From Pararhodobacter sp. (lineage in GTDB: Bacteria; Pseudomonadota; Alphaproteobacteria; Rhodobacterales; Rhodobacteraceae), in NCBI GenBank assembly GCA_020832545.1, contig JAFIEK010000042.1:1-32211 (forward strand): a DNA stretch of 32,211 nt. Direction: 5' to 3'. Numbering within the stretch: the first letter of the stretch is position 1; each line of letters starts with the position of its first letter. The position numbers and the translations under genes are program-made. Of this stretch, positions 22,028 to 28,529 are shown in pieces. The notes beneath the pieces were generated by a model. The model made no database searches and had not been told where the DNA came from. It saw only the letters and a program-made list of their open reading frames with translations.

Positions 22028-23182
22028 TCAAATCACATCCAGCACGCCATCGCGGCTCATCAGCGCGTATAGCAGCCCTTCGCGCAACCCGCGATCCGCA
22101 ACCGACATCACATCAGTCGGCCAGACCCGCATCAGCGCCTGCAGGATCGCCGCGCCCGACATGATCAGCCCGTGCCGCTCTCGCCCGATACGCGGATCGG
22201 TGCGCCGCCCTTCGGGGCCCAGCGCCAAATATTCGCGGATCACCTGATCAATCTGCGCCGAGGTCATCGACAACCCGTCAACCTTGTTTCGGTCATAGCG
22301 TTTCAGCCCCAGAAACGAGGCCGCGACAGTGGTCACGGTGCCCGAGGTGCCGATGATCTGAAACCCCTCACGCGGGGCCGGGTTCTGATAGGGGGAAAAG
22401 CCGTGCAGCTGTTCCTCGAAATGCCAGCTCATCAGCGCGAATCGCGCCGAATCATCATCGACATCGGTGAACTGGTCCTTCAGCGTGGCCACGCCAAGCG
22501 GCACGCTGATCCAGTCCACCACCCGCGGCTTGCCCTCGCCGGGTCGCCAGGCCGCGATCTGCTCCAGCCCAAGCCGCACCGACATGACCGAGGCGCGGCG
22601 GGCCTCGGGGGCCACTTCGGACAGGTCGATCCAGACCAGCTCGGTCGAGCCGCCGCCGATATCGATCACCAGCAACTGCTCGGTGCGCCTTGCCACCAAC
22701 GGCGCGCAGGAGATCATCGCCAGCCGCGCCTCTTCCTCGGCGGGGATGATTTCAAGGGTCAGACCCGTCTCGCGCTGGATCTTGCGGATGAATTCGCTGG
22801 AGTTGTGCGCCCGGCGACAGGCCTCGGTCGCGACCAGCCGCATGCGGCGCACGCGGTGCTCTTCCAGCTTGCGACGGCAGATGCGCAGCGCCTGCACAGT
22901 GCGCGACATCGGCACATGGCCAAGCCGCCCGGTACTTTCCAGCCCCGTGCCCAGTTCGACGGCACGCGAGAAGCTGTCCACAACTTCGAACTGCGCACCC
23001 TTGGGGCGCGCAATCAGCATGCGGCAACTGTTGGTCCCCAGATCGAGCGCGGCATAAAGCCCGCCCCGATCGGGCCAAATCTGGCGCTTCAGCTCTGCCG
23101 GTTTCGGAGCCCCGTCCCCTGTATCGGACGGTCTCGACGATTTCGGACGCGCCGCCGCGCCTGCGGGACGCTCGGGCGCCAT
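22028..23182 (-). CDS. Exopolyphosphatase / pppGpp phosphatase family (Ppx/GppA)
   Basis: This ASKHA-fold enzyme hydrolyses polyphosphate ends or pppGpp to ppGpp; sequence alone does not tell which. At 384 residues it is the short alphaproteobacterial type. [20 protein letters not shown] is the phosphate-1 loop, [15 protein letters not shown]-like VATEACRRA follows, [10 protein letters not shown] has the catalytic glutamate region, [17 protein letters not shown] is the second phosphate loop, and [12 protein letters not shown] the adenosine-like loop. The N-terminal 50 residues are low in complexity ([19 protein letters not shown]). The ATG at 23182 has GGAGGG 7 nt upstream; the frame is open further upstream to 23383 but nothing there looks coding. 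rlmE follows after 8 nt, so a shared operon is likely. Confidence 0.92.
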   Translation of the reverse strand: MAPERPAGAAARPKSSRPSDTGDGAPKPAELKRQIWPDRGGLYAALDLGTNSCRMLIARPKGAQFEVVDSFSRAVELGTGLESTGRLGHVPMSRTVQALRICRRKLEEHRVRRMRLVATEACRRAHNSSEFIRKIQRETGLTLEIIPAEEEARLAMISCAPLVARRTEQLLVIDIGGGSTELVWIDLSEVAPEARRASVMSVRLGLEQIAAWRPGEGKPRVVDWISVPLGVATLKDQFTDVDDDSARFALMSWHFEEQLHGFSPYQNPAPREGFQIIGTSGTVTTVAASFLGLKRYDRNKVDGLSMTSAQIDQVIREYLALGPEGRRTDPRIGRERHGLIMSGAAILQALMRVWPTDVMSVADRGLREGLLYALMSRDGVLDVI

Positions 23183-23310
23183 TACTCGCCCTCCATTTCG
23201 TGTTGCCTTCAAGGTAATGCGCACTGCGCTCTCGTGCAAGCGCCCCGGCCGGAAAAACCCCGCAATGACCTCGCCGCCCTCGCCAGATCCCGCCAAGTCA
23301 TGCAAGGCTG

Positions 23311-23324
23311 GCGCAAATTTGCGC
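23311..23324. promoter_or_regulatory. Perfect palindrome GCGCAAATTTGCGC
   Basis: The 14-bp sequence is fully self-complementary and lies 128 nt before the ppx start. The half GCGCAAAT also makes up the inverted repeat in front of nrdJ (20279-20287 and 20364-20372). It looks like a dimeric-protein binding site, but I cannot name the regulator. Confidence 0.4.
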
Positions 23325-23504
23325 AGGTGTGTCGCTGCAACTTGAGGCTGCAACTCGCGTGGATCTTTCGGCCGACATCGCACAGGGGACGGCCTGTCTG
23401 TCCGGGACAGGCGCGTCGCATTATTTCAAGCATGAAGTAACCGTTGCAGGAACACATCGGTTCTGACGTTTCGTCATAGATTTTTCACAGTTTGTCCGCG
23501 CGGA

Positions 23505-23534
23505 GTTGAGTGAATGTGTAAAAAGATTTAATTC
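23505..23534 (+). promoter_or_regulatory. Conserved upstream block of the first omp gene
   Basis: This 30-nt block shares 23 bases with 24493-24522. Each block begins exactly 82 nt before its omp ATG, while most of the sequence between the blocks and the ribosome site differs. It contains a TTGAGT and, 16 nt on, TTAATT, so it may be the promoter itself or a conserved mRNA leader. Confidence 0.5.
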
Positions 23535-23586
23535 CATCACCAGTAGATCGTCATTTTCTGACACTACCTTCGCTATGGAGCACACA

Positions 23587-24258
23587 ATGAAGAAGTTTTC
23601 CCTCGTCTTTGGTTCGGTACTAGTTCTGAGCACCTCAGCAGCCTTGGCGGGTTCGTTCACCGCTCCTGTCGTTGAGCCTCCAGTTTACAGCCCCCCGGTT
23701 TCACAAGCTTACAACTGGACCGGTGGTTATGTCGGTGTTGGCCTGACCTATGGTCGCGGCACGCACAGTGTTGGCGGCGGCGCGCCGCTGGTTGCCCCTA
23801 ATTCGACCGGCCCCGGCCTGGGCGTGCTGATGGGTTACAACTGGCAGAACGGCGGCATGGTCGTCGGCGGCGAAGTTTCAGGCGTGTTCTCGCGCATGAA
23901 CGGCACCAACGATTGTGGGCTGCCGCCTCTGGAATGCGAATCGCGTATCAACAACTTCGCGTCCGCCCGGCTTCGTCTTGGTGTCGCGATGGACAACACC
24001 CTGCTCTTCATGACCGCTGGCTATGCCACGGATGTGCAGCGTCACACCATCAGCCTCGGTGGTGTTGAAGTTGCATCGCAGGCCCGTCGCTACAATGGCC
24101 CGGTTGTCGGTGTCGGCGTCGAGCACGGCTTTTCGCGCGAATGGACCGTGCGTGGTGATCTTGAGCACTATCGCCTCGGCACCGAGAACTTCTTCGGTGG
24201 CGTCCCGGTCACCGCGAGAACGAACCTCGCGCGTCTGAGCATCGTGCGTCGTTTCTGA
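23587..24258 (+). CDS. Outer-membrane beta-barrel protein (first of a tandem pair)
   Basis: The protein of 223 residues has a 21-residue Sec signal (MKKFSLVFGSVLVLSTSAALA), a short proline-rich linker (PVVEPPVYSPPVSQAY) and then an eight-strand-type barrel: NWTGGYVGVGLTYGRGTH, GVLMGYNWQNGGMVVGGEV, ARLRLGVAMDNTLLFMTAGYA and GPVVGVGVEHGFSREWTV. It ends in the aromatic RRF that signals assembly by BamA. The pattern is that of the alphaproteobacterial Omp25/31-like surface proteins. GGAG lies 7 nt before the ATG at 23587. A GC hairpin with a T run follows at 24294. It is a close paralogue of the next gene, including flanking sequence. The likely role is a structural, abundant outer-membrane protein. 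Confidence 0.88.
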   Translation: MKKFSLVFGSVLVLSTSAALAGSFTAPVVEPPVYSPPVSQAYNWTGGYVGVGLTYGRGTHSVGGGAPLVAPNSTGPGLGVLMGYNWQNGGMVVGGEVSGVFSRMNGTNDCGLPPLECESRINNFASARLRLGVAMDNTLLFMTAGYATDVQRHTISLGGVEVASQARRYNGPVVGVGVEHGFSREWTVRGDLEHYRLGTENFFGGVPVTARTNLARLSIVRRF

Positions 24259-24293
24259 GCTGCTGACCTGAAGTCAAACGATACCTTGTTCTG

Positions 24294-24323
24294 ACCCGGC
24301 CTCGCTTGAGGCCGGGTTTTTTT
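24294..24323 (+). terminator. Rho-independent terminator of the first omp gene
   Basis: ACCCGGCCTC pairs with GAGGCCGGGT around a GCTT loop, followed by a run of seven T (24317-24323). The 20 nt at 24280-24299 (GATACCTTGTTCTGACCCGG) are identical to 25273-25292 at the second terminator. Confidence 0.9.
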
Positions 24324-24492
24324 CGTGTCGCGTAGCAGGTGATGTTAAGGGGATGGCCCAGAGATGAACTGCGGACCGCCGCCTTTGGGTGCTAAAAGAT
24401 TGCGCAGGCAGACAGGGCGGGCGGGCACAGGTGCAACAATACAACAAAACAGAGCGTTTCCGGGCGCACGACTCACAACCAGACAACGAAAG

Positions 24493-24522
24493 GTTGAGAG
24501 AGTGTGAAGAAAGTTGTAATTT
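24493..24522 (+). promoter_or_regulatory. Conserved upstream block of the second omp gene
   Basis: This is the partner of 23505-23534: 23 of 30 bases match, and both blocks begin 82 nt before the ATG. It contains TTGAGA with GTAATT 16 nt on. Shared expression control of the two genes is the natural reading. Confidence 0.5.
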
Positions 24523-24574
24523 TTCTGCAGAACATAAACGATTCGCAGTCGGATCACTTCCAGTGGAGCACAGC

Positions 24575-25249
24575 ATGAAGAAATTTTCACTTGCAATTGG
24601 TACGGCCTTGGCTCTCAGCACATCCGCAGCCATGGCAGGCAGTATGGCAGCTCCCATCGTAGAGCCGCCGGTCTATACACCTGCCCCGACCGTGGCCCAC
24701 GACTGGACCGGCGGTTATATCGGTCTCAGCCTGACCTATGGTCGCTCGGCTCATTCCGGCCCTGCGGCTGGATCTCTGCCCAACGCGACCGGCCTGGGTG
24801 GCGGCGGGCTGATCGGCTACAACTGGCAGACCGGCGATCTGGTGTTCGGTGGTGAAATCGCAGGCGGTCTGGCCCGCATGAGCGGTAGCGATGAGTGCGA
24901 CAACCCTGCCTGGACCTGCCGCTCGCGTGTCGGCACCGTGCTCTCGGGTCGCGTGCGTGCCGGTATCGCCATGGACAACACCCTGCTCTTCGCAACCGGT
25001 GGCGTTGCCTCGGCAAACATCCGTCATTCCACCTGGCACCCGGTGTTTGGGAACTTCCGTGATACCAACCGCACCAACGGCATGATGGTCGGCGTGGGCC
25101 TGGAGCACGCCTTTGAAGGCGGTTGGAACCTGCGTGGCGATCTGGAGCATTACCGCTTCCGCCGTCAGAACTTCGCGCTCGACGTTCCTTACAACGGCGT
25201 TCGCGCGACAATGAACTTGGCCCGCGTTTCTGCGGTTATGCGCTTCTGA
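24575..25249 (+). CDS. Outer-membrane beta-barrel protein (second of a tandem pair)
   Basis: The protein of 224 residues is a paralogue of the preceding gene. It has a 21-residue signal (MKKFSLAIGTALALSTSAAMA), the linker PIVEPPVYTPAPTVAH and a barrel that starts DWTGGYIGLSLTYGRSAH. GGLIGYNWQTGDLVFGGEI and SGRVRAGIAMDNTLLFATGG follow, with a C-terminal AVMRF. An ECDNPAWTC segment holds a cysteine pair where the first protein has a CGLPPLEC, so each may carry one disulfide in an outer loop. TGGAGCACA before the ATG matches the first gene. The barrel strands are most alike and the loops differ, as expected for surface-exposed loops under varied selection. It has its own terminator. Confidence 0.88.
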   Translation: MKKFSLAIGTALALSTSAAMAGSMAAPIVEPPVYTPAPTVAHDWTGGYIGLSLTYGRSAHSGPAAGSLPNATGLGGGGLIGYNWQTGDLVFGGEIAGGLARMSGSDECDNPAWTCRSRVGTVLSGRVRAGIAMDNTLLFATGGVASANIRHSTWHPVFGNFRDTNRTNGMMVGVGLEHAFEGGWNLRGDLEHYRFRRQNFALDVPYNGVRATMNLARVSAVMRF

Positions 25250-25286
25250 CCCTCTGACCTTTCGGGTCAACCGATACCTTGTTCTG

Positions 25287-25315
25287 ACCCGGTCGCGAAA
25301 GCGGCCGGGTTTTTT
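25287..25315 (+). terminator. Rho-independent terminator of the second omp gene
   Basis: ACCCGGTCGC pairs with GCGGCCGGGT (one G-T pair) around a GAAA tetraloop, followed by a run of T (25310-25315). The preceding 20 nt are the same as at the first terminator, so the terminators were duplicated together with the genes. Confidence 0.9.
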
Positions 25316-25500
25316 CAATTCGCGCGCCCCTGATTCAGACGTCAGCCTGTAACCCCAACCCCGCCTTTGCCCGGCCTGAGACCTGTTGCCGGACCCGGGC
25401 CCATAGCGCGCATGTCGCAACCGGCCCTGCGGCGGTCGATATTCGCCGCAGTTGGCGCGGGCGGGCGCTGTATGCAGAAGGCATGCAGAACGGAGTTCCC

Positions 25501-25806
25501 ATGCACCCGGTCACCATCGTTTTCTGGCGCGACATTCCTGCGCAGGTCATCGTCGGCAAAGGCCGCCGCAGCGCCAAGGTTCAACTGTCTGAGCGCTTTG
25601 AACAGGCGATCGACCGCGCCGCCATGAAGGGGGGCGCGAAGGATGCGGACGCCTATCTGGCCGAATGGCGCAAAGCCGACCCCTATGATGTCGCAGGTGA
25701 CGCCGAACTGGTCGCTCGCGCCGAGGCCGCGCGGCTGGAAGCGGCATACGACACCGAGAAGCTCAAGGCGCTGATCGCCAATGATGGTTGGGATGCTGGC
25801 GCATAA
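25501..25806 (+). CDS. Virulence-factor-family small protein
   Basis: The protein of 101 residues belongs to the short 'virulence factor' family of Pfam, a name without a demonstrated function. VTIVFWRDIPAQVIVGKGRR is the conserved opening, then LSERFEQAIDRAAMKGGAKD and DAYLAEWRKADPYDVAGD, and KLKALIANDGWDAGA at the end. From memory, in Rhodobacteraceae it is found beside the MTHFR-like and methyl-THF methyltransferase genes, as here, so it most likely belongs to that one-carbon module. The ATG at 25501 has GGAG 5 nt upstream; the ATG at 25483 is a weaker choice. It is separated from the next gene by 16 nt, so it is the first gene of a three-gene transcript. Confidence 0.82.
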   Translation: MHPVTIVFWRDIPAQVIVGKGRRSAKVQLSERFEQAIDRAAMKGGAKDADAYLAEWRKADPYDVAGDAELVARAEAARLEAAYDTEKLKALIANDGWDAGA

Positions 25807-25822
25807 ACTGAAGGAGGCACTG

Positions 25823-26734
25823 ATGGCTTTGTTTACCTTTGGCCGCAGACCGCAAGCTGAGACCGGATCGGCGGCGCTGGCCTCTTTCCTTACGGATTTC
25901 TCGATCGAGGTGATGCCCCGCACCGCAGAAAAGATCGAGGATTTTGGCGCCCTTCTGCCCGCAGGCACCCGCGTCTATATCGCCCATATCGACGGCACAC
26001 CGATTGACGAGATGGTCGCCACAGCACGGCGTCTGCGCGCTGAGGGTTATGAGCCGATGCCGCATTTCCCGGCCCGCATCATCCCCGACATCGCCACCCT
26101 GCGCGACTGGGTGGCGCGCTACCGGGGCGAGGCTGATGTGAAGCAGGGGCTGATCCTTGCGGGTGGCGTATCGCAGCCGGTGGGTGATTTCCATTCGTCG
26201 ATGCAACTGCTGGAAACCGGTGCGTTTGACGGGTTCGAACGCCTGCATGTCGCGGGCCACCCAGAGGGCAACAAGGATATCGACCCCGACGGCTCTGACC
26301 ACATGGTGATGGAGGCCCTGCGCTGGAAACAGGCCTTCAGCGCCCGCACCGATGCGAAAATGGCGCTGGCCACCCAGTTCTGCTTTGACGCACAGCCGGT
26401 CATCGACTGGGTGAACCGGCTGGACGCTGAAGGCATCAATCTGCCAGTCCATATCGGCGTCGCGGGCCCGGCCAAGCTGCAAACACTGATCCGGTTCGCC
26501 GTGGCCTGCGGCGTCGGCCCCTCGATGAGGGTGCTGCAAAAGCGGGCGATGGATGTGTCCAAGCTGCTGTTGCCGTATGAGCCTGACAGCTTTCTGGAAG
26601 CCCTCGCCCGCCACAAGGCCGAAAACCCGGCGTTTGGCATCGAATCGGTGCATTTCTTCCCCCTCGGTGGCATCAAGGCCAACGCCGAATGGACCCAACG
26701 CCACGGCCAGCGCCCGATGCGCGCCGCCGCCTGA
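25823..26734 (+). CDS. Methylenetetrahydrofolate reductase-like protein
   Basis: The protein of 303 residues has the MetF-type TIM-barrel: FSIEVMPRTAEKIEDF (the glutamate after FSI is the MetF FEFFPP position), YIAHIDGTPIDEMVATARRL, VAGHPEGNKDIDPDG and ATQFCFDAQPVIDWV, all aligned with MetF. One difference stands out: where MetF has the RGD motif whose aspartate helps protonate the flavin-folate complex, this protein reads ILAGGVSQP, with glycine in place of the aspartate. In corrinoid methyltransfer pathways such proteins are thought to turn methyl-THF into methylene-THF. AAGGAGG lies 5 nt before the ATG at 25823. It is the second gene of the operon, 18 nt before the methyltransferase gene. 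Confidence 0.85.
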   Translation: MALFTFGRRPQAETGSAALASFLTDFSIEVMPRTAEKIEDFGALLPAGTRVYIAHIDGTPIDEMVATARRLRAEGYEPMPHFPARIIPDIATLRDWVARYRGEADVKQGLILAGGVSQPVGDFHSSMQLLETGAFDGFERLHVAGHPEGNKDIDPDGSDHMVMEALRWKQAFSARTDAKMALATQFCFDAQPVIDWVNRLDAEGINLPVHIGVAGPAKLQTLIRFAVACGVGPSMRVLQKRAMDVSKLLLPYEPDSFLEALARHKAENPAFGIESVHFFPLGGIKANAEWTQRHGQRPMRAAA

Positions 26735-26752
26735 CCCCTGTAAAGGACACCC

Positions 26753-27733
26753 ATGACCCGCACCGTGATCGAATCGGCCACCAAGACCGTCATCATCGGC
26801 TTTGACGAGCCTTTCTGCGTGATCGGCGAGCGAATCAACCCGACCGGGCGCAAGAAACTGGCCGCCGAACTGGAGGCCGACGACTTCACCACCGTCGAGC
26901 GGGACGCCATCGAACAGGTGATGTGCGGGGCGACGGTGCTTGATGTGAATTCGGGCGCGGTGTTCACCAACCGGATGGCCGCCGACCCGCGCTATGCGGA
27001 CAACAATTTCGTAGAACCGCCGCTGATGAAAGCGCTGATCGAGCGGGTGCAGGCGGTGGTGGATGTGCCACTGTGCATCGACAGCTCGGTACCGGGTGCA
27101 CTGGAAGCCGGGCTGAAAGCCGCGTATGGCCGCCCGCTCCTGAACTCGGTCACCGGCGAGGAGGACCGGCTGGAGCTGGTGCTGCCGCTGGTCAAGAAAT
27201 ACAACGTCCCGGTGGTGGCGATCTCGAACGATGACACCGGCATTTCGCCCGATCCGGATGTGCGCTTTGCGGTAGCGAAAAAGATCGTCGAGCGCGCGGC
27301 AGACTTCGGCATCCCGGCGCATGATATCGTGGTGGACCCGCTGGTCATGCCGATCGGGGCCATGGCCACGGCGGGCCATCAGGTGTTCACACTGGTGCGC
27401 CGCCTGCGCGATGAACTGGGCGTGAACACCACCTGCGGGGCCTCGAACATCTCGTTCGGCCTGCCCAACCGGCACGGGATCAACGCAGCCTTCCTGCCCA
27501 TGGCGATCGGTGCGGGCATGACCTCGGCGATCATGAACCCGGTGCGCGCGCAGGAAATGGAGGCAATCCGCGCCGCCAACCTGTTGATGAACCATGACGC
27601 CAATGGCGGTGAATGGATCAGACTGGCGAAAGTGCTGGAAGCCATGAAAGACGGCGCCAGCTTTGCCGAGGCCAGCCAGGCCGCCAGTCAGGCCACCTCA
27701 GGGCGGCGCGGCGGGCGGCGCTCGCGCGGCTGA
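26753..27733 (+). CDS. Methyltetrahydrofolate:corrinoid methyltransferase
   Basis: The protein of 326 residues is a pterin-binding TIM-barrel like the MeTr domain of methionine synthase and AcsE. The pterin motif GERINPTGRKKL is at about residues 25-36; LDVNSGAVFTNR, PLCIDSSVPGALEAGLKA, RPLLNSVTGEEDRLE and TTCGASNISFGLPNR (with the conserved Asn) follow. These enzymes move a methyl group between tetrahydrofolate and the cobalt of a corrinoid protein. In this setting it should accept the methyl from a corrinoid carrier loaded by an MttB-type enzyme. No corrinoid-binding domain is fused or adjacent. AAAGGA lies 7 nt upstream of the start. A strong terminator follows 27 nt after the stop. Confidence 0.9.
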   Translation: MTRTVIESATKTVIIGFDEPFCVIGERINPTGRKKLAAELEADDFTTVERDAIEQVMCGATVLDVNSGAVFTNRMAADPRYADNNFVEPPLMKALIERVQAVVDVPLCIDSSVPGALEAGLKAAYGRPLLNSVTGEEDRLELVLPLVKKYNVPVVAISNDDTGISPDPDVRFAVAKKIVERAADFGIPAHDIVVDPLVMPIGAMATAGHQVFTLVRRLRDELGVNTTCGASNISFGLPNRHGINAAFLPMAIGAGMTSAIMNPVRAQEMEAIRAANLLMNHDANGGEWIRLAKVLEAMKDGASFAEASQAASQATSGRRGGRRSRG

Positions 27734-27760
27734 CCCTCTTGCAACACTGAAATCCTTCTG

Positions 27761-27789
27761 GCCGCGATCAGCCATGATCGCGGCTTTTT
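27761..27789 (+). terminator. Rho-independent terminator of the three-gene one-carbon operon
   Basis: GCCGCGATC (27761-27769) pairs perfectly with GATCGCGGC (27776-27784) around AGCCAT, followed by five T (27785-27789). It separates the methyltransferase operon from the universal stress gene. Confidence 0.92.
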
Positions 27790-27819
27790 CCTGCGCGCGC
27801 TGGCCCCGCCATAACGACC

Positions 27820-27833
27820 TTGACCCAGATCAA
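27820..27833 (+). promoter_or_regulatory. FNR-type anaerobox of the universal stress gene
   Basis: TTGACCCAGATCAA fits TTGA-N6-TCAA, the FNR/FnrL consensus. Its centre is 27826.5. A GATAGT -10-like sequence at 27856-27861 predicts a start near 27868, which puts the site at about -41.5, the classic class II activator position. Oxygen-controlled activation of the downstream gene is therefore likely. Confidence 0.65.
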
Positions 27834-27896
27834 CGCACCATTGATCATTGCCCCGGATAGTCGCCCTTGAACGCGAACCCGGACAGGAGAGAATCC

Positions 27897-28307
27897 ATGT
27901 ACAAGAACATCATCGTCGCCGTCGACCTGGCCCATGGCGAGGCAGGCAAGGGCTTGCTTGCCCGCGCCAGTGAACTGGTGGATCCGGGCGGCACCGTCCG
28001 CCTGCTGCATGTCATCGAGGATGTGCCCAGCTATATCGCCGCCGAACTGCCGCGCGACCTGAATGATCGCCGTCAGGCCGAGGCCAAGGTAGAACTCGGT
28101 CTGCTGACGCAGGGCGCTGACAGCAATGTCGCGACCGAAGTGCGCTCGGGCGCCGCCTCCAGCCAGATCCTGCAATGCGCCGAGGATACCGGCGCCGATC
28201 TGATCATGATCGCCTCGCACCGCCCGGGACTGAGCGACTATTTCATCGGCTCAACCGCCGCACGCGTGGTGCGTCATGCACAATGCTCGGTTCTGATCTC
28301 GCGCTGA
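27897..28307 (+). CDS. Universal stress protein (UspA family)
   Basis: The protein of 136 residues is a single Usp domain. MYKNIIVAVDLAHGEAGKGL is the first strand with the conserved aspartate, VRLLHVIEDVPSYIAAELP follows, and the C-terminal MIASHRPGLSDYFIGSTAARVVRHAQCSVLI holds the ATP-binding-type G-x-G-S/T region, although the first glycine of G-x2-G-x9-G is replaced. AGGAGA lies 6 nt before the ATG at 27897, and earlier in-frame codons have no such site. It is a single-gene unit between the methyltransferase terminator and its own hairpins (28337-28374). The FNR-type site in front fits known links between Usp proteins and oxygen limitation in related bacteria. Its precise task is unknown. 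Confidence 0.92.
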   Translation: MYKNIIVAVDLAHGEAGKGLLARASELVDPGGTVRLLHVIEDVPSYIAAELPRDLNDRRQAEAKVELGLLTQGADSNVATEVRSGAASSQILQCAEDTGADLIMIASHRPGLSDYFIGSTAARVVRHAQCSVLISR

Positions 28308-28336
28308 TCAGACGACATCTCGAAAACCAGACGCAA

Positions 28337-28374
28337 AGGGGGGCTTTCAAGCCCCCCTCTTGGCCTTTGGCCAA
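28337..28374 (+). terminator. Tandem hairpins after the universal stress gene
   Basis: AGGGGGGCTT/AAGCCCCCCT (28337-28358) is a perfect 10-bp inverted repeat, and TTGGCC/GGCCAA (28360-28374) a perfect 6-bp one. They lie directly before the inverted repeat pair and are part of the same family element. No long T run follows, so a termination role is inferred from position. Confidence 0.45.
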
Positions 28375-28378
28375 TTCA

Positions 28379-28483
28379 CCCCCTGAGGATATTTTCAGAC
28401 ACAAAATGTCATGGCCTTCACGCTAAGCCCGACATGTATCGGCACGGCCCTTCATTTTCTGTCTATAAGTGTCCTCGCGGGGA
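28379..28483. repeat. Intergenic repeat, copy 3, two inverted arms
   Basis: The left arm (28379-28408) reads CCCCCTGAGGATATTTTCAG and on to ACACAAAATG. The right arm (28453-28483) reads CATTTTCTGTCTATAAGTGT and on to CCTCGCGGGG. They are imperfect inverted repeats around a 44-nt centre and match the arms at 21020-21097. The element separates the convergent usp and mttB-type genes. Confidence 0.75.
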
Positions 28484-28529
28484 GCCGCCAAAGGCGGCGT
28501 GGGGGGCACACACCCCCCCGTCACAGCAT

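Larger units (their letters stand above)
23183..23586. other. Divergent intergenic region between ppx and the first omp gene
   Basis: The 404 bases have no convincing gene. They hold the ppx leader, a perfect 14-bp palindrome (23311-23324) and the conserved block of the first omp gene (23505-23534). The last 120 bases are clearly richer in A+T than the neighbourhood, as expected for a strong promoter. Confidence 0.6.
24259..24574. other. Intergenic region between the two omp genes
   Basis: The 316 bases hold the terminator of the first gene (24294-24323) and, in the right half, an A+T-rich stretch with the upstream block of the second (24493-24522). Nothing else is seen. The genes should be transcribed separately. 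Confidence 0.6.

Noticed and set aside
22172-23440. Long plus-strand open frame opposite ppx
   Set aside because: It is a shadow of ppx, with no conserved motifs and no ribosome site.
25763-27595. 610-codon minus-strand open frame across the one-carbon operon
   Set aside because: It is His/Arg/Gly-rich with no family features, and is antisense to three confident genes.
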